A DNA stretch of 64,000 bases from Micrococcales bacterium (GCA_947454255.1 CANGIU010000002.1:38943-102942); one strand, 5' to 3'. Numbered from the stretch's first letter, positions 25,840 through 35,303 are shown. Notes: generated by a model from the sequence alone, not told the origin. Numbers and translations are program-made.

Positions 25840-28800
25840 CTAGTTAGTAACTGTCAGGTTTGTAGCTGAGCTAACTGTTCCACCAGCAGTGGTTACGTTG
25901 ATCTTGCCGGTAGATGCACCTGCAGGAATAACGAACTTGAATGATGTGTCAGTAGCACCAGCAGATAGTGTCACAGCAACTGAACCAACAGTTACTGTTG
26001 CACCGGTTAGGTACTTACCCTTTACGGTTACGATTGCAACACCCTTCTTACCAGTAGCTGGTGTGAATGAGGTTACAGTCGGTGTTGGTGGGACCACGGT
26101 GAATGAGTTGGTGTAAACCACTCCACCACCAGTTGTGATCTTGATTGCACCAGTAAGCGCACCTGATGGAACTAGGAATGTCAAGGTGTTGCCATCGTTG
26201 ATGACAGCCTTTGCAGTCTTGTTTCCACCGAATGAAATTGCTGTTGCCTTTAGGTTCTTACCAGTAACAGTAACTGTTGCTCCAACCTTGCCGCTTGCAG
26301 TTGCAGTTGTAACAACTGGTGCCTGGAAGAGTAGCTTGGTTGTGGTTACTGTTCCACCAACGTTTGTAGCGCTAATGGTTGATCCAGAAACTACGGTGTC
26401 TGGGATTACTACTGAAACAGTGGTTGCGTTCACAACAGTGAACGGAACACTTACAGTACCTATCTTGACTACAGTAGCTGAACCTAGGTTTGCTCCAGTA
26501 AGAGTCAAAGTAGAGCCAACTTCCTTCACCAATGATGCAGGGAAGGTAATTGCGGGCTTGCTGGTGTTCGAAGCGCTTGCGCTGAAAGCTGTTGCAGCTG
26601 TCGGAGCAAATGCGCCTACGGTCACTCTGAAGTTACCCTTTTGAGTCTTGTTTGGAGAGCGAACGGTCATTCTGGTTCCATCTGCACTTACTGAAATCAC
26701 TGAAACAGCTGTTGTTACAGCAGCTAGCTTCGATGTTGCAGGAGTGAATAGGGAAACAGTGGTTGCACCAAGAGCATCAGCAAGGTTGGTTCCTACGATG
26801 TCAATTGCTTGACCATTCTTACCTGAAGTTGCAGATACAGAAGTGATAGTAGGAGCAGCCGCAGCCTGGGTAGCAACAATGTTGATCCAGTCCTGCTGAG
26901 TGATGAAGTTACCTTCAACGTGAGCCTTAATCTGCATGAATAGCGGGTTAAGACCATCTGGGTTAGCAGTTGCGCTTCCTGGGTTAGGAGTTGCATCTTC
27001 AGCCACGTCAAGTGATGTAACTGGAACGGTGATGTATCCACCCTGAACAGTTGCAGTTGTTGTTGCCTGGTCAAGCTGACCGTTGGCACCCCACTTGGTT
27101 AGACCTGAAACAGCGACACCGTTTACAGAGAACTTCGCGTTAGAACCTGACCATGCAGATCCCAAGTAGAGAGTTACTACTGTGCCGTTAGGAGCAGCAA
27201 CACCAGCAGCAGTTCTGACACTGTACTTTAGGTTGAATGTTGAACCAACTGCTACGTAGTGAGCAAAGTAACCAGTAGTTGCGTCGAACCAGCTTCCTAG
27301 ACCGCCATCGCCCCAGACGTGGGTACCATCAAACGAGTTGGTGGCGTTCCAGTCAGCAAGACGAAGGTTTAGAACAGTTGGAGGTGTTGCAGCCTGGTTT
27401 CTGTAGTAAACAAGGTCAAGAATGTCTAGGACATCCTGGTTACCCTTTTCACCAACAAGAGCTAGCTGTGCGAACAGGTGCTTACCAGCAGCCGGGTGTA
27501 GCAAGTTTGCTGCCTGGTAAGGATCTGCATCTGCAGTTACGTTGGTGTTAGCAACATCGAATTCTACAAGACCATTAGCGTCAGTTGTTAGATCAACAAC
27601 AACTTCAGCACCTGTGTATGCATGTCCGTTGACGCTTACCTTTGCAGATGAGCCTGAGTACTGCTTACCAAGAAGCAAGTGAACAGTCTTGTTTGCGTAA
27701 GGTGCACCATTTGCAGTAACTGTGTAAGACAGGTGAGTTGTGGTTCCAACTTCTACACCGCGCTCGAAGTACTGTAGTCCGGCAGCGTAGTACTGTGCCC
27801 AACCTTCAGTGCTTCCAACAGCTGCATTGTCCGCAGTGATTCCGTTTACACGAGAAACAACCTGAGGAGCAGGAACAACTGTTGCAGGTGCGAAGAAGTT
27901 GAAGTCAATAACGTCAACTGAGTCTTCTAGAACGTTGGTAACGTATGCAGTTACCTGGCTGAATAGGTGCTTACCGGTAGGAGCAACCGCAAGGTTGGTT
28001 CCTGGGTAGTCAGCTGCATCAGCTGCAACGTCATCGCTTACCATGTCGAAAGATACAAGACCTTGTGAGTTGGTTACACCGGTAGCAATTGCCTGTGCGT
28101 TTCCACACCAGCACTCAGTACCTGCACCGCCAGCAACTGCTGAGCCTACGTGAAGCTTTGCAGTTGAGTCAGCGTATGCCTTACCAAGAACCAATGAAAC
28201 GGTTGTGTTGGCAAGAGGTGATCCATTTGCAGAGTCGCTAACAACGAATGTTAGGTGCTGGGTTGAACCTACTGGAACGAGCTTGGTGTGGAATGTTGCG
28301 CCACCGCGAGCCCAGCCCTGAGATACCCAGTAGTCTGCGTCACCCTGGCGATCAACTGAGTTAGTTGCATCCATACCAGCTAGACGAACAGTTGCGTGAC
28401 CTGTGAATGGCACTGGAGTGCCGCCCCCGCTGTTAGTGTCCAGAGCAGCTGAAGTTGCGCCGTTGAATGCAATGTCATCGATGTACCAAGTAGATGCAGT
28501 CTTTGGAGTGCCAACACCGTTGAAGTCAGGGAAGAAGATCAACAAGTTGTAGTCCATAGAAGCGTCGTAGTTGTTGAAGTCGTAACTGACTGACTGCCAA
28601 CCCTGAACGCTTGTAGCGTGCTTCTCAATGAAGCCACCAGTAACAGCGCTCTGAATTTTCATCATCATGTCAAGACCAGCAGCTGGAGCATAAATGTTCG
28701 CAGTAATCGTGGTGTGACCTGCTGATACAACCGAAGCCTTAGCGCCCAGCGTTAGGAATGTTTCGCCAGACCAGCTCGCTGCATTGACAAGGTTATCCAG

Positions 28801-29556
28801 TTTCAATGCACTGGTTGATCCTATTGATCCGCCTGCAGGAGCATTTGAAACCTTAGTTCCAATAGTTCCGCCGAAGTCAGCTGAGCCACCGGCTGTGTAA
28901 CCAGTGGTGTCGTTTGCTTCGAAGTTAACTAGGCCAGAAGGTGAGGTACGAGGGATAACAACATCAGCCTTGGTTGCACCAGGGAACGAGATGTTGTCAA
29001 AGTACCAAATTGTCTGAGACTTTGAAGCCCAACCACAATTGCCTCCACCAATGTTTGGCATCAAAGATGCCTTGTAGTAGTTAGCTGTCGAGCTGAAAAC
29101 GTCACTGAAGTCGAAGCTCAGGGTCTGCCAGCCAGAGCCATTGACGTGAACAGTCTTTTCTGCAACTGCCCCACCTTCAAGCTTCAAGTCAACACAACGC
29201 TCAACTGCGTCGGGTGAATAGACAGACAAAGTCGCTGTCTTATTTGCTGCAGATAGAAGGCTTGAACCTGGGTCAATGGTTAGGAAAGTAGTTCCAGACC
29301 AAAGCTGACCCTGGTTGTCTTGTTTCATTGCAACACCAGATGTGAAGCCAGCCCCATCAGGAGCTGATGAAGTTGTGGAAGTCACAGCACCGTCATAGTC
29401 GACGAAGTTGTAACCTGATGTGTCATCTGCCTCGAATGTGACGTTGATCGGTGCTGACGATGCGTTTGCAGCAGTAGCCGATAGACCAACGATCGAAGCG
29501 CTCATGACTAGAAGAGATGTCGCAAGTGACAATACTCTAGATTTTTTGAGGTTCAT
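25840..29556 (-). CDS. Large secreted multidomain surface protein with IPT/TIG repeats
   Basis: A 1238-residue protein with a signal peptide ending near residue 32 (ATAANAS). Residues about 36-195 and 208-368 are two related beta-sandwich, carbohydrate-binding-like domains (both with VxFEAxDTxGY, W-S-G-x-TFLT and WYxDxIxF). Residues about 390-555, 567-718 and 728-895 are three copies of a domain also found once in the GH16 enzyme. Residues about 902-995, 1001-1078, 1079-1154 and 1157-1236 are four IPT/TIG-like Ig folds. No catalytic motif or sorting signal is seen. A likely role is binding or scaffolding of polysaccharide at or near the cell surface. An AAAGG site lies eight bases before the ATG. 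Confidence 0.88.
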   Translation of the reverse strand: MNLKKSRVLSLATSLLVMSASIVGLSATAANASSAPINVTFEADDTSGYNFVDYDGAVTSTTSSAPDGAGFTSGVAMKQDNQGQLWSGTTFLTIDPGSSLLSAANKTATLSVYSPDAVERCVDLKLEGGAVAEKTVHVNGSGWQTLSFDFSDVFSSTANYYKASLMPNIGGGNCGWASKSQTIWYFDNISFPGATKADVVIPRTSPSGLVNFEANDTTGYTAGGSADFGGTIGTKVSNAPAGGSIGSTSALKLDNLVNAASWSGETFLTLGAKASVVSAGHTTITANIYAPAAGLDMMMKIQSAVTGGFIEKHATSVQGWQSVSYDFNNYDASMDYNLLIFFPDFNGVGTPKTASTWYIDDIAFNGATSAALDTNSGGGTPVPFTGHATVRLAGMDATNSVDRQGDADYWVSQGWARGGATFHTKLVPVGSTQHLTFVVSDSANGSPLANTTVSLVLGKAYADSTAKLHVGSAVAGGAGTECWCGNAQAIATGVTNSQGLVSFDMVSDDVAADAADYPGTNLAVAPTGKHLFSQVTAYVTNVLEDSVDVIDFNFFAPATVVPAPQVVSRVNGITADNAAVGSTEGWAQYYAAGLQYFERGVEVGTTTHLSYTVTANGAPYANKTVHLLLGKQYSGSSAKVSVNGHAYTGAEVVVDLTTDANGLVEFDVANTNVTADADPYQAANLLHPAAGKHLFAQLALVGEKGNQDVLDILDLVYYRNQAATPPTVLNLRLADWNATNSFDGTHVWGDGGLGSWFDATTGYFAHYVAVGSTFNLKYSVRTAAGVAAPNGTVVTLYLGSAWSGSNAKFSVNGVAVSGLTKWGANGQLDQATTTATVQGGYITVPVTSLDVAEDATPNPGSATANPDGLNPLFMQIKAHVEGNFITQQDWINIVATQAAAAPTITSVSATSGKNGQAIDIVGTNLADALGATTVSLFTPATSKLAAVTTAVSVISVSADGTRMTVRSPNKTQKGNFRVTVGAFAPTAATAFSASASNTSKPAITFPASLVKEVGSTLTLTGANLGSATVVKIGTVSVPFTVVNATTVSVVIPDTVVSGSTISATNVGGTVTTTKLLFQAPVVTTATASGKVGATVTVTGKNLKATAISFGGNKTAKAVINDGNTLTFLVPSGALTGAIKITTGGGVVYTNSFTVVPPTPTVTSFTPATGKKGVAIVTVKGKYLTGATVTVGSVAVTLSAGATDTSFKFVIPAGASTGKINVTTAGGTVSSATNLTVTN

Positions 29557-29644
29557 CCCTGTACCTTTCAGTATGTATTGGGCCTTCTTAGCTGAGCGGT
29601 TCAGCTAAATAGGTTAAAGCACGCCATAGATATGGCTTGTTTAG

Positions 29645-29673
29645 ACTTTATGCCTGAAATGGGGTTCTAGAAA
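29645..29673 (-). promoter_or_regulatory. Promoter of the 1238-residue surface protein gene
   Basis: On the minus strand TTTCTA (29673-29668) and TAAAGT (29650-29645) are 17 bases apart, leaving a leader of about 80 bases before the ATG at 29556. The -35 overlaps the operator-like element in the same register as at the GH16 promoter. Confidence 0.4.
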
Positions 29674-29683
29674 CCGCTTTCAC
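29670..29683. promoter_or_regulatory. LacI/CcpA-like operator upstream of the surface protein gene
   Basis: Minus strand GTGAAAGCGGTTTC differs at two of fourteen positions from GTAAAAGCGCTTTC upstream of the GH16 gene. Each site's GCGSTTTC half runs into its promoter's -35 box at the same phase. This supports one regulator for both genes. Confidence 0.5.
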
Positions 29684-29712
29684 CGAGTCTTTACAAACTT
29701 GTTATGAATCTC

Positions 29713-31158
29713 TCAATGCTTACTGAAATAGCCCCAAATACCCCTGATTGTGGCCACCCTCCAGAGATCTGCTGGATTGTAGAGGCTACGCCAAAGCCCG
29801 CCGTGGACAGCTAATTGGCTGTAAACCTGCTCAAACCCCTGATTAATTGGGGCCTGCAGCTGGGCTATGAGCAATAAGGCTGAAATCCTGACTGCTTTAT
29901 GGGTCTCATAAGGGAAAAGCCCAAAATGTGGAGCCCCACGGTAGGTTGCCCGCAATATACGGTGGCTGAGCACTGAATCAGTAGTTGCTGGAGGTGCTAC
30001 CTGATAAGAAACAACTCTGCCTGCCGCAACCTGCTGGTAGGCCATCCACCTCTGGACTCTTTTTGCCAAAGCATATGATGAGCCCTGCATGGACGAGGTC
30101 GGATCGATTAGTGCATATTCAATGCCCTCTGCACTATTAAAAGTTTCTGGCTTATGTTCCCTTGCGGAAAATACAAAGTCTCTAATTTTGGTGAATCTTG
30201 ACCGTTTGGTAAAACGAGTAGCTATGTCATTTGCAAATTCGACTGAAACAACATGGGAATCAGTTGGTGTTGCAAGCCAACTTAGAACAACTCTGCTTTT
30301 AGGAAGCGCTTCAGTAATAGTTCTAGCAATACAGTGCTGCACTGCTTGCACCTCAATATGTTTTGCACCTGGTGCATATGCGTAGTTACCGAGAACAATA
30401 CGACGGGAATCTGTTCTTGCTAATTCTGCAATCCATCCAGTGATCGCTTCATAGTCCTCAACTAGATCTAGACCAGCAAGACTTGCTAATTCATCGTCAG
30501 AAAGTGAGTTTACGTCTTTAGTAAGTTTTTTTGCCAAGACAGGAACATATAAAGTTCCAGAACTCTTTCGTGCTCTAGTAATTAGTTCAGACCAAAGCTC
30601 TTTTCTACTTCTAGCGACAATCGCGACATCACCGCCCCAATCAAGCCAAAGCCGTGTTGGTGAATACTCTGCTCCACCGGCAAGTGCGACTAAGAGATCA
30701 GCATTGATTGCATGCCCTGTTAGTCCTTGAACTGCATCGATGATTCCCTTTTCTGCAGAATGGTTTGCAACCATTTGTTTTAGATCCAGTTCATCAATAC
30801 CAGGAATCTGTGACACTCCACTGCCATGAATCTTTACAGTGAGCACATTCCCCTTGTTATTGCGCCAAGAAGTTCTGATTAGTTCAAGTAAGTTCTCCCC
30901 AGAACTAGTTGCTATTCGTTGTTCGAATGAGGCAAGTCCGTAATTAGCAACTTCTAGAGCAGAGTGTTTAGTTGCAAATTCAGCTTTTGCAACACGAGCA
31001 AAAAGTGATTGATAAGTTTTCCTCCAATTACTTTGCAGCGATATTTCTTCACTTAGTTTTGGATTTACGACACTAACCGCAGCGCTAAGTACTGCTCTGC
31101 CAAGCTCAGTTGAACCTGTAGCAGTACCTGTTTCAGGGTTTATAAAGCTAAGCGCCAT
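29713..31158 (-). CDS. Conserved-looking protein of unknown function, 481 residues
   Basis: I do not recognise the family. The protein is soluble, without signal or membrane helix. Around residues 145-200 there is a possible nucleotide-binding-like stretch (LLVALAGGAEYSPTRLWLDW followed by a GDVAIVARSRK strand) that resembles atypical Rossmann/SDR proteins, and later segments ARTDSRRIVLGNYAYAPGAKH and VVLSWLATPTDSH look like further strands with a Thr-Pro-Thr-Asp turn. The C-terminus is aromatic (WRVATIRGIWGYF). It is the last of four minus-strand genes with gaps of 10-19 bases, so it is co-transcribed with the cation exchanger. Confidence 0.7.
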   Translation of the reverse strand: MALSFINPETGTATGSTELGRAVLSAAVSVVNPKLSEEISLQSNWRKTYQSLFARVAKAEFATKHSALEVANYGLASFEQRIATSSGENLLELIRTSWRNNKGNVLTVKIHGSGVSQIPGIDELDLKQMVANHSAEKGIIDAVQGLTGHAINADLLVALAGGAEYSPTRLWLDWGGDVAIVARSRKELWSELITRARKSSGTLYVPVLAKKLTKDVNSLSDDELASLAGLDLVEDYEAITGWIAELARTDSRRIVLGNYAYAPGAKHIEVQAVQHCIARTITEALPKSRVVLSWLATPTDSHVVSVEFANDIATRFTKRSRFTKIRDFVFSAREHKPETFNSAEGIEYALIDPTSSMQGSSYALAKRVQRWMAYQQVAAGRVVSYQVAPPATTDSVLSHRILRATYRGAPHFGLFPYETHKAVRISALLLIAQLQAPINQGFEQVYSQLAVHGGLWRSLYNPADLWRVATIRGIWGYFSKH

Positions 31159-31168
31159 TTACTTTTGC

Positions 31169-32419
31169 TTACTTAGCTGGTCTTTTAAAAGGCGCTCGCA
31201 ACGTAGGCATAATCAGGGCTCTGTTTCTCCAGAAATACCAAAGAGCAATGACTAAGTGAACACCACCGAGGATGTTTCTAAAAGTTTCATCTGGAATAAC
31301 ACTCACTAGGAATAGCCCAAGCATCAAGAACGAAGAAGCTAGTCCCCAACGAAGTGTCAGGAGAATAGCAACACCGAGTAGCGTTTGTGCTGTAGTCAAC
31401 CAGAGCTCTTCTGCACCTCTTCCATCAACTGGTAAAGCGGCATTTGCTCCTCCACCAATTACATAAGCAATAGGCATTGAACCTGCGAGCAGAGTCCACT
31501 GGTTTAGTTTGCTAGAGATCAAGATTGCTAGGGCTGCGGCTTCTTTACCTCGAGCAGCAAATAGGAACGCCAAAGTGAACTCAGGTGCTTCTGATGCAAT
31601 CGGAGCAAGCCATTGAACCAAGATGTATTCATCGATACCAAGCGACTTGCCTGCCTCGATCAAGCTGTCACCAAAGGGATGAGCACTTAGGAAAATTACA
31701 ACAGCAGCAACTGCCAGCATGAGGATAATGAAGATTCTTCTACCCCATTTAGGTAGTGCACCAACATAGGCAGCCGTTCCCTCTAGTTCTGGTTCTTCTC
31801 TAGAAGAACCTGAAACGCGCCACAGGTAAACACAATAAATAACAACCAAGAGGACACCGACTAGCAAATGCATTGCCGAACTTACTGGAACAATCAGCAT
31901 GACAATCGAACCAAAGATTAGGAACCCTAGATCAGATCTAGTGTCTTCTTCTAGCTTGATACCGAACTTCTTTTCACTGCCTGATTTTCTAGCCTTGATT
32001 GCTCTAACAGAGAAGAATGCAATCATTGCAACAATTGGCCAACCGAAGCCCTGAACGATTCTGTTTGCCCCGGTTAGGTTCGCAGTTGCATACTCAATCA
32101 TCTTCGGGTCTTTTCCAGCAGCCCATGAGAAGTAAATAGAGACAACATACTCAGGCAAGATTGCAACCAATGCCAAAATGCTTACCGCTAATCCTCCGGA
32201 GAGATCTAGTTCAGCCGCTTCACCAATCCAGCCCAAGATAAAGGCCGCAGCCACAATTGCAAGACCAAAGTAAATAAGAGATTGGATTGGGTTCTCATGA
32301 GAAGCGCCAGTGGCTAGCAATACCATCGCAGGGACACAAGCTGAAATAGCTATTGCGAATGGCAGGATTAGCTTTACCCAGTAACTGGTTCCGCTGTTAA
32401 AAACTACGTGCTTAGTCAA
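31169..32419 (-). CDS. Sodium/calcium exchanger family (CaCA) membrane protein
   Basis: A 416-residue transporter with about eleven hydrophobic segments arranged as two repeats. The second repeat carries the family signature SEAPEFTLAFLFA followed by LISSKLNQWTLLAGSMP; the first repeat has LVAILPEYVVSIYFSW. These acidic and polar residues form the ion path in Na+/Ca2+ and cation/H+ exchangers. Substrate is uncertain (Na+, Ca2+ or H+). It stands between the aldehyde dehydrogenase and the unknown 481-residue protein in one tight set. Confidence 0.88.
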   Translation of the reverse strand: MTKHVVFNSGTSYWVKLILPFAIAISACVPAMVLLATGASHENPIQSLIYFGLAIVAAAFILGWIGEAAELDLSGGLAVSILALVAILPEYVVSIYFSWAAGKDPKMIEYATANLTGANRIVQGFGWPIVAMIAFFSVRAIKARKSGSEKKFGIKLEEDTRSDLGFLIFGSIVMLIVPVSSAMHLLVGVLLVVIYCVYLWRVSGSSREEPELEGTAAYVGALPKWGRRIFIILMLAVAAVVIFLSAHPFGDSLIEAGKSLGIDEYILVQWLAPIASEAPEFTLAFLFAARGKEAAALAILISSKLNQWTLLAGSMPIAYVIGGGANAALPVDGRGAEELWLTTAQTLLGVAILLTLRWGLASSFLMLGLFLVSVIPDETFRNILGGVHLVIALWYFWRNRALIMPTLRAPFKRPAK

Positions 32420-32438
32420 TGTATTTACTTTCTGCTCT

Positions 32439-33908
32439 CTAAAGACTTGGGTCTGGAATCATTACATACTTGGTTTCCAAGTATTCGTGAATACCTTCTA
32501 AGCCACCTTCGCGACCTAAACCTGATTGCTTGACTCCACCGAACGGAGCTGCTGCGTTGCTGACCAGACCAGTATTTAAACCAGTCATACCAGTATCTAA
32601 TCTTTCTATCAGGCGCAGTCCTCGTTTTAGATCTTGTGTATAGGCATATGAAACTAAGCCATACTCAGTGTCATTAGCCAAACGAATCGCTTCGTCCTCG
32701 TCCTTAAAACGAACAATAGGAGCAACTGGTCCAAAGATTTCTTCGTTCAAAATTGTTGAACCTGGCTTCACATTTGCAAGCACCGTTGGTGCAAAGAAAT
32801 ATCCATCGCCAGCAACAGCTGAACCACCGGTGACTATCTCTCCACCCTCAGCAACAGTTGCATCAACCAAACGCTTTAGATTCTCTCTGGCTTTTTCGTT
32901 AATAACAGGACCAATCTTGGTGTCTGGATTCAAGCCTCTTCCTAGGGGCATCTCTTCCATACCCTTGGCGATGCGATTAGCAAATTCGTCAGCCAGAGAA
33001 TCATGCACAATGAACCTGTTTGCAGCTGTGCAGGCCTGCCCAATGTTTCTTAGCTTTGCCAACATTGCGCCATCAACTGCCGCATCTAGATCTGCATCTT
33101 CAAAGACTAGGAACGGAGCATTGCCACCTAACTCCATGGAAGTTCTTAGCACCTGTTTTGCCGATTGCTCTAATAAGCGAACCCCAACAGAAGTTGAACC
33201 AGTGAAAGTGATTTTCCGCAATCTAGAGTCAGCAATAATCGGAGCACTAGTTTCAGCTGAAGTGCTAGTCGTAATCACATTTAGAACTCCAGCTGGTAAC
33301 CCAGCTTCTTCGAAGACCGAAGTCAAGAGCAAAGTTGTCAGCGGAGTTAGCTCCGCAGGCTTGATGACGATGGTGCAGCCGGCAGCAAGTGCTGGACCAA
33401 TCTTTCTGGTTGCCATAGCCAGAGGAAAATTCCACGGAGTGATTGCAAAAGCAGGGCCAACTGGACGTTGGGTAACCAGCATTCTTCCGGTGCCCTCCGG
33501 AGACGAACCATAGCGACCTGAAATTCGAACAGCTTCTTCCGAGAACCATCTCAGGAACTCATTGCCGTAGGTAACTTCACCTCTTGCTTCAGCAAGAGGT
33601 TTACCCATCTCAAGGCTGATAAGCATTGCGAATTCTTCACTACGAGCCTTTACAAGTTCAAATGCTCTGCGCAAGATTTCGCTACGTTCACGAGGAGAAA
33701 CCTTTGCCCAAGAAGAGCTGGCCTCATCAGCGGCAGTGAGAGCGGCTAGGCCATCGGAGGCATTTGCATTGCTGATTTGAAGCAGAGTCTTACCAGTGGC
33801 AGGATCCTCGACAGAGATAGGGTTCTTGCCATTGCCAGTAACCCACTTGCCAGCGATGTATAGCTGCGTTGGAACTTTAGCGAGTAGTTCGCCTTCGGTG
33901 AGCGTCAT
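32439..33908 (-). CDS. gabD: NAD(P)-dependent succinate-semialdehyde dehydrogenase-type aldehyde dehydrogenase
   Basis: A 489-residue aldehyde dehydrogenase of the succinate-semialdehyde subgroup. Motifs include TPWNFPLAM, GSTSVGVRLLEQ, the catalytic glutamate in MELGGNAPFLVFEDADLD and the catalytic cysteine in NIGQACTAANRFIVH, with the C-terminal GGVKQSGLGREGGLEGI. It oxidises aldehydes such as succinate semialdehyde to acids, feeding the TCA cycle. No GABA transaminase is adjacent. It follows dacB by 12 bases. The family is sure; the exact substrate less so. Confidence 0.88.
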   Translation of the reverse strand: MTLTEGELLAKVPTQLYIAGKWVTGNGKNPISVEDPATGKTLLQISNANASDGLAALTAADEASSSWAKVSPRERSEILRRAFELVKARSEEFAMLISLEMGKPLAEARGEVTYGNEFLRWFSEEAVRISGRYGSSPEGTGRMLVTQRPVGPAFAITPWNFPLAMATRKIGPALAAGCTIVIKPAELTPLTTLLLTSVFEEAGLPAGVLNVITTSTSAETSAPIIADSRLRKITFTGSTSVGVRLLEQSAKQVLRTSMELGGNAPFLVFEDADLDAAVDGAMLAKLRNIGQACTAANRFIVHDSLADEFANRIAKGMEEMPLGRGLNPDTKIGPVINEKARENLKRLVDATVAEGGEIVTGGSAVAGDGYFFAPTVLANVKPGSTILNEEIFGPVAPIVRFKDEDEAIRLANDTEYGLVSYAYTQDLKRGLRLIERLDTGMTGLNTGLVSNAAAPFGGVKQSGLGREGGLEGIHEYLETKYVMIPDPSL

Positions 33909-33920
33909 TGCTACCTTCTC

Positions 33921-35303
33921 TTAGTTAGTTGGAGTTGTTTCTGCGGAAAGTTTGTTACCACAGCGATAGATGCCTGTGGCTAGATTATCGATTGCCTGCT
34001 TGGTTGTGTCTTTAAGTTCACCGATAGTTGCGATGCTGAAAGTCAGATTGGTACCATCTTTGGCTTTGATGATTCCGGCTAGTGAATACTCGTGTCTAGT
34101 CCAACCAGTCTTTGCAAAGATGTGTCCAGCAGCATCGATGTTATCGCCGTTGAATCTGCTGGCTAAGGAACCAGATTCTCCTGCAACTGGGAGCCCCTGG
34201 TAAATGACATCGAAGTGTCCGTCTCGGTTTAGAACTTTCTTCAGAAGCGAGTTAATGAAAGTTGCTGAAACTTGATTTTCTTCGTTTTCACCTGAACCAT
34301 CTTTTAGATTCAAACCATCTGTGACTAAACCAGCACTTGCCAAAGCGGTCTTAAAGGCCATATCAATTGACTCTCTAGAGCCATCGAAACCAAGTTGCTT
34401 AGAAACTAATCTTGCTAAGAACTCAGCCTCAGTGTTATCGCTAACAGACAACATGTGTGTAATCCACTTGCTGATTGGCTGTGACTTAACAACACCAATT
34501 TGCTGCAAATTACTTCCGGCCACTCCTTGGCTAATTACTGCGTTGACCCCCAGCGGACCAATTGCCTTCTTTAAAGCAACCCCTACTCGGTTAACCGGGT
34601 CAGTGCTTCTAGGTGAAGTTTCTTGAGTTGGGTTATCTCTATCGCCATCGACCTGTAATGCGGTCACAAGAGGTTGATAACCCAAAGATCTTTCTGAATC
34701 CGAAACAGCAGGATCCCAAGCTGGTCCGGCAAAATACGAGCTGTCTAAAACAATGCTGGTAATTGGGGTAGCCCTTGACCAAGCATTAATCTGCACCGCA
34801 AGATCTGCAATCTTTGGAGCATCTTTATAGATTGACTGAACACCAACTCTTGATCTTGAAAGAGTTGGATCTCCAGCACCCACAACAACAATCTGACCCG
34901 GGACATCTAAATCTGCATAGACCTTTGTCTGGACCCTAAAGTTGGGACCTAACACTTGCAAAGCAGCCGCCGCAGTTAGCAGTTTCATAACTGAAGCAGT
35001 CTGAGTTGGAGTATCACCCAGGATGTCGAATAACACCTCGTTGGTCTCAGGGTTAATGACCTGGGCATGAAGACCGATGAGCAATTTGTCTGCCGCTAAG
35101 TTGGCAATTGAACAGTCTCTACCATCTGCGGTTGGTGTCACATTCGGGCTATCCGTTGGAGTTGATGAGGTTTTGGTTGCAACCGCTTTACCGGTTGAAG
35201 CCAGTGTGAAACCACCAATGATTAGAACCAAAATAAGTAGGCCACTTCCAGCGCCAATGGCAATCGCCCTAAGGTGCTTGATAGGTGAGCTGGACTTTGG
35301 CAT
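33921..35303 (-). CDS. dacB: D-alanyl-D-alanine carboxypeptidase/endopeptidase (PBP4 family)
   Basis: A 460-residue peptidase S13 enzyme with an N-terminal membrane anchor (about residues 17-36) and Thr/Pro-rich linker. The three penicillin-binding motifs are visible: SVMK with nucleophile Ser104 and Lys107, SDN in LSVSDNTEAEFLAR, and KTG in IFAKTGWTRHEY. It trims or opens peptidoglycan cross-links outside the membrane. It is divergent from copC across about 60 bases and heads the minus-strand run with the dehydrogenase and exchanger. Confidence 0.92.
   Translation of the reverse strand: MPKSSSPIKHLRAIAIGAGSGLLILVLIIGGFTLASTGKAVATKTSSTPTDSPNVTPTADGRDCSIANLAADKLLIGLHAQVINPETNEVLFDILGDTPTQTASVMKLLTAAAALQVLGPNFRVQTKVYADLDVPGQIVVVGAGDPTLSRSRVGVQSIYKDAPKIADLAVQINAWSRATPITSIVLDSSYFAGPAWDPAVSDSERSLGYQPLVTALQVDGDRDNPTQETSPRSTDPVNRVGVALKKAIGPLGVNAVISQGVAGSNLQQIGVVKSQPISKWITHMLSVSDNTEAEFLARLVSKQLGFDGSRESIDMAFKTALASAGLVTDGLNLKDGSGENEENQVSATFINSLLKKVLNRDGHFDVIYQGLPVAGESGSLASRFNGDNIDAAGHIFAKTGWTRHEYSLAGIIKAKDGTNLTFSIATIGELKDTTKQAIDNLATGIYRCGNKLSAETTPTN

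Noticed and set aside
26135..26644. 169-codon plus-strand frame with Val/Pro-rich hydrophobic pattern
   Set aside because: It is the complement of the TIG repeats of the 1238-residue protein, whose Val/Thr codons give a pseudo-hydrophobic antisense frame.
25889..29500. Internal repeats in the 1238-residue gene as a CRISPR or DNA repeat array
   Set aside because: The repetition is at protein domain level (150-residue units), with diverged codons and no short identical spacers.
32668..33513. 281-codon plus-strand frame
   Set aside because: Antisense shadow of the aldehyde dehydrogenase, which has all catalytic motifs.
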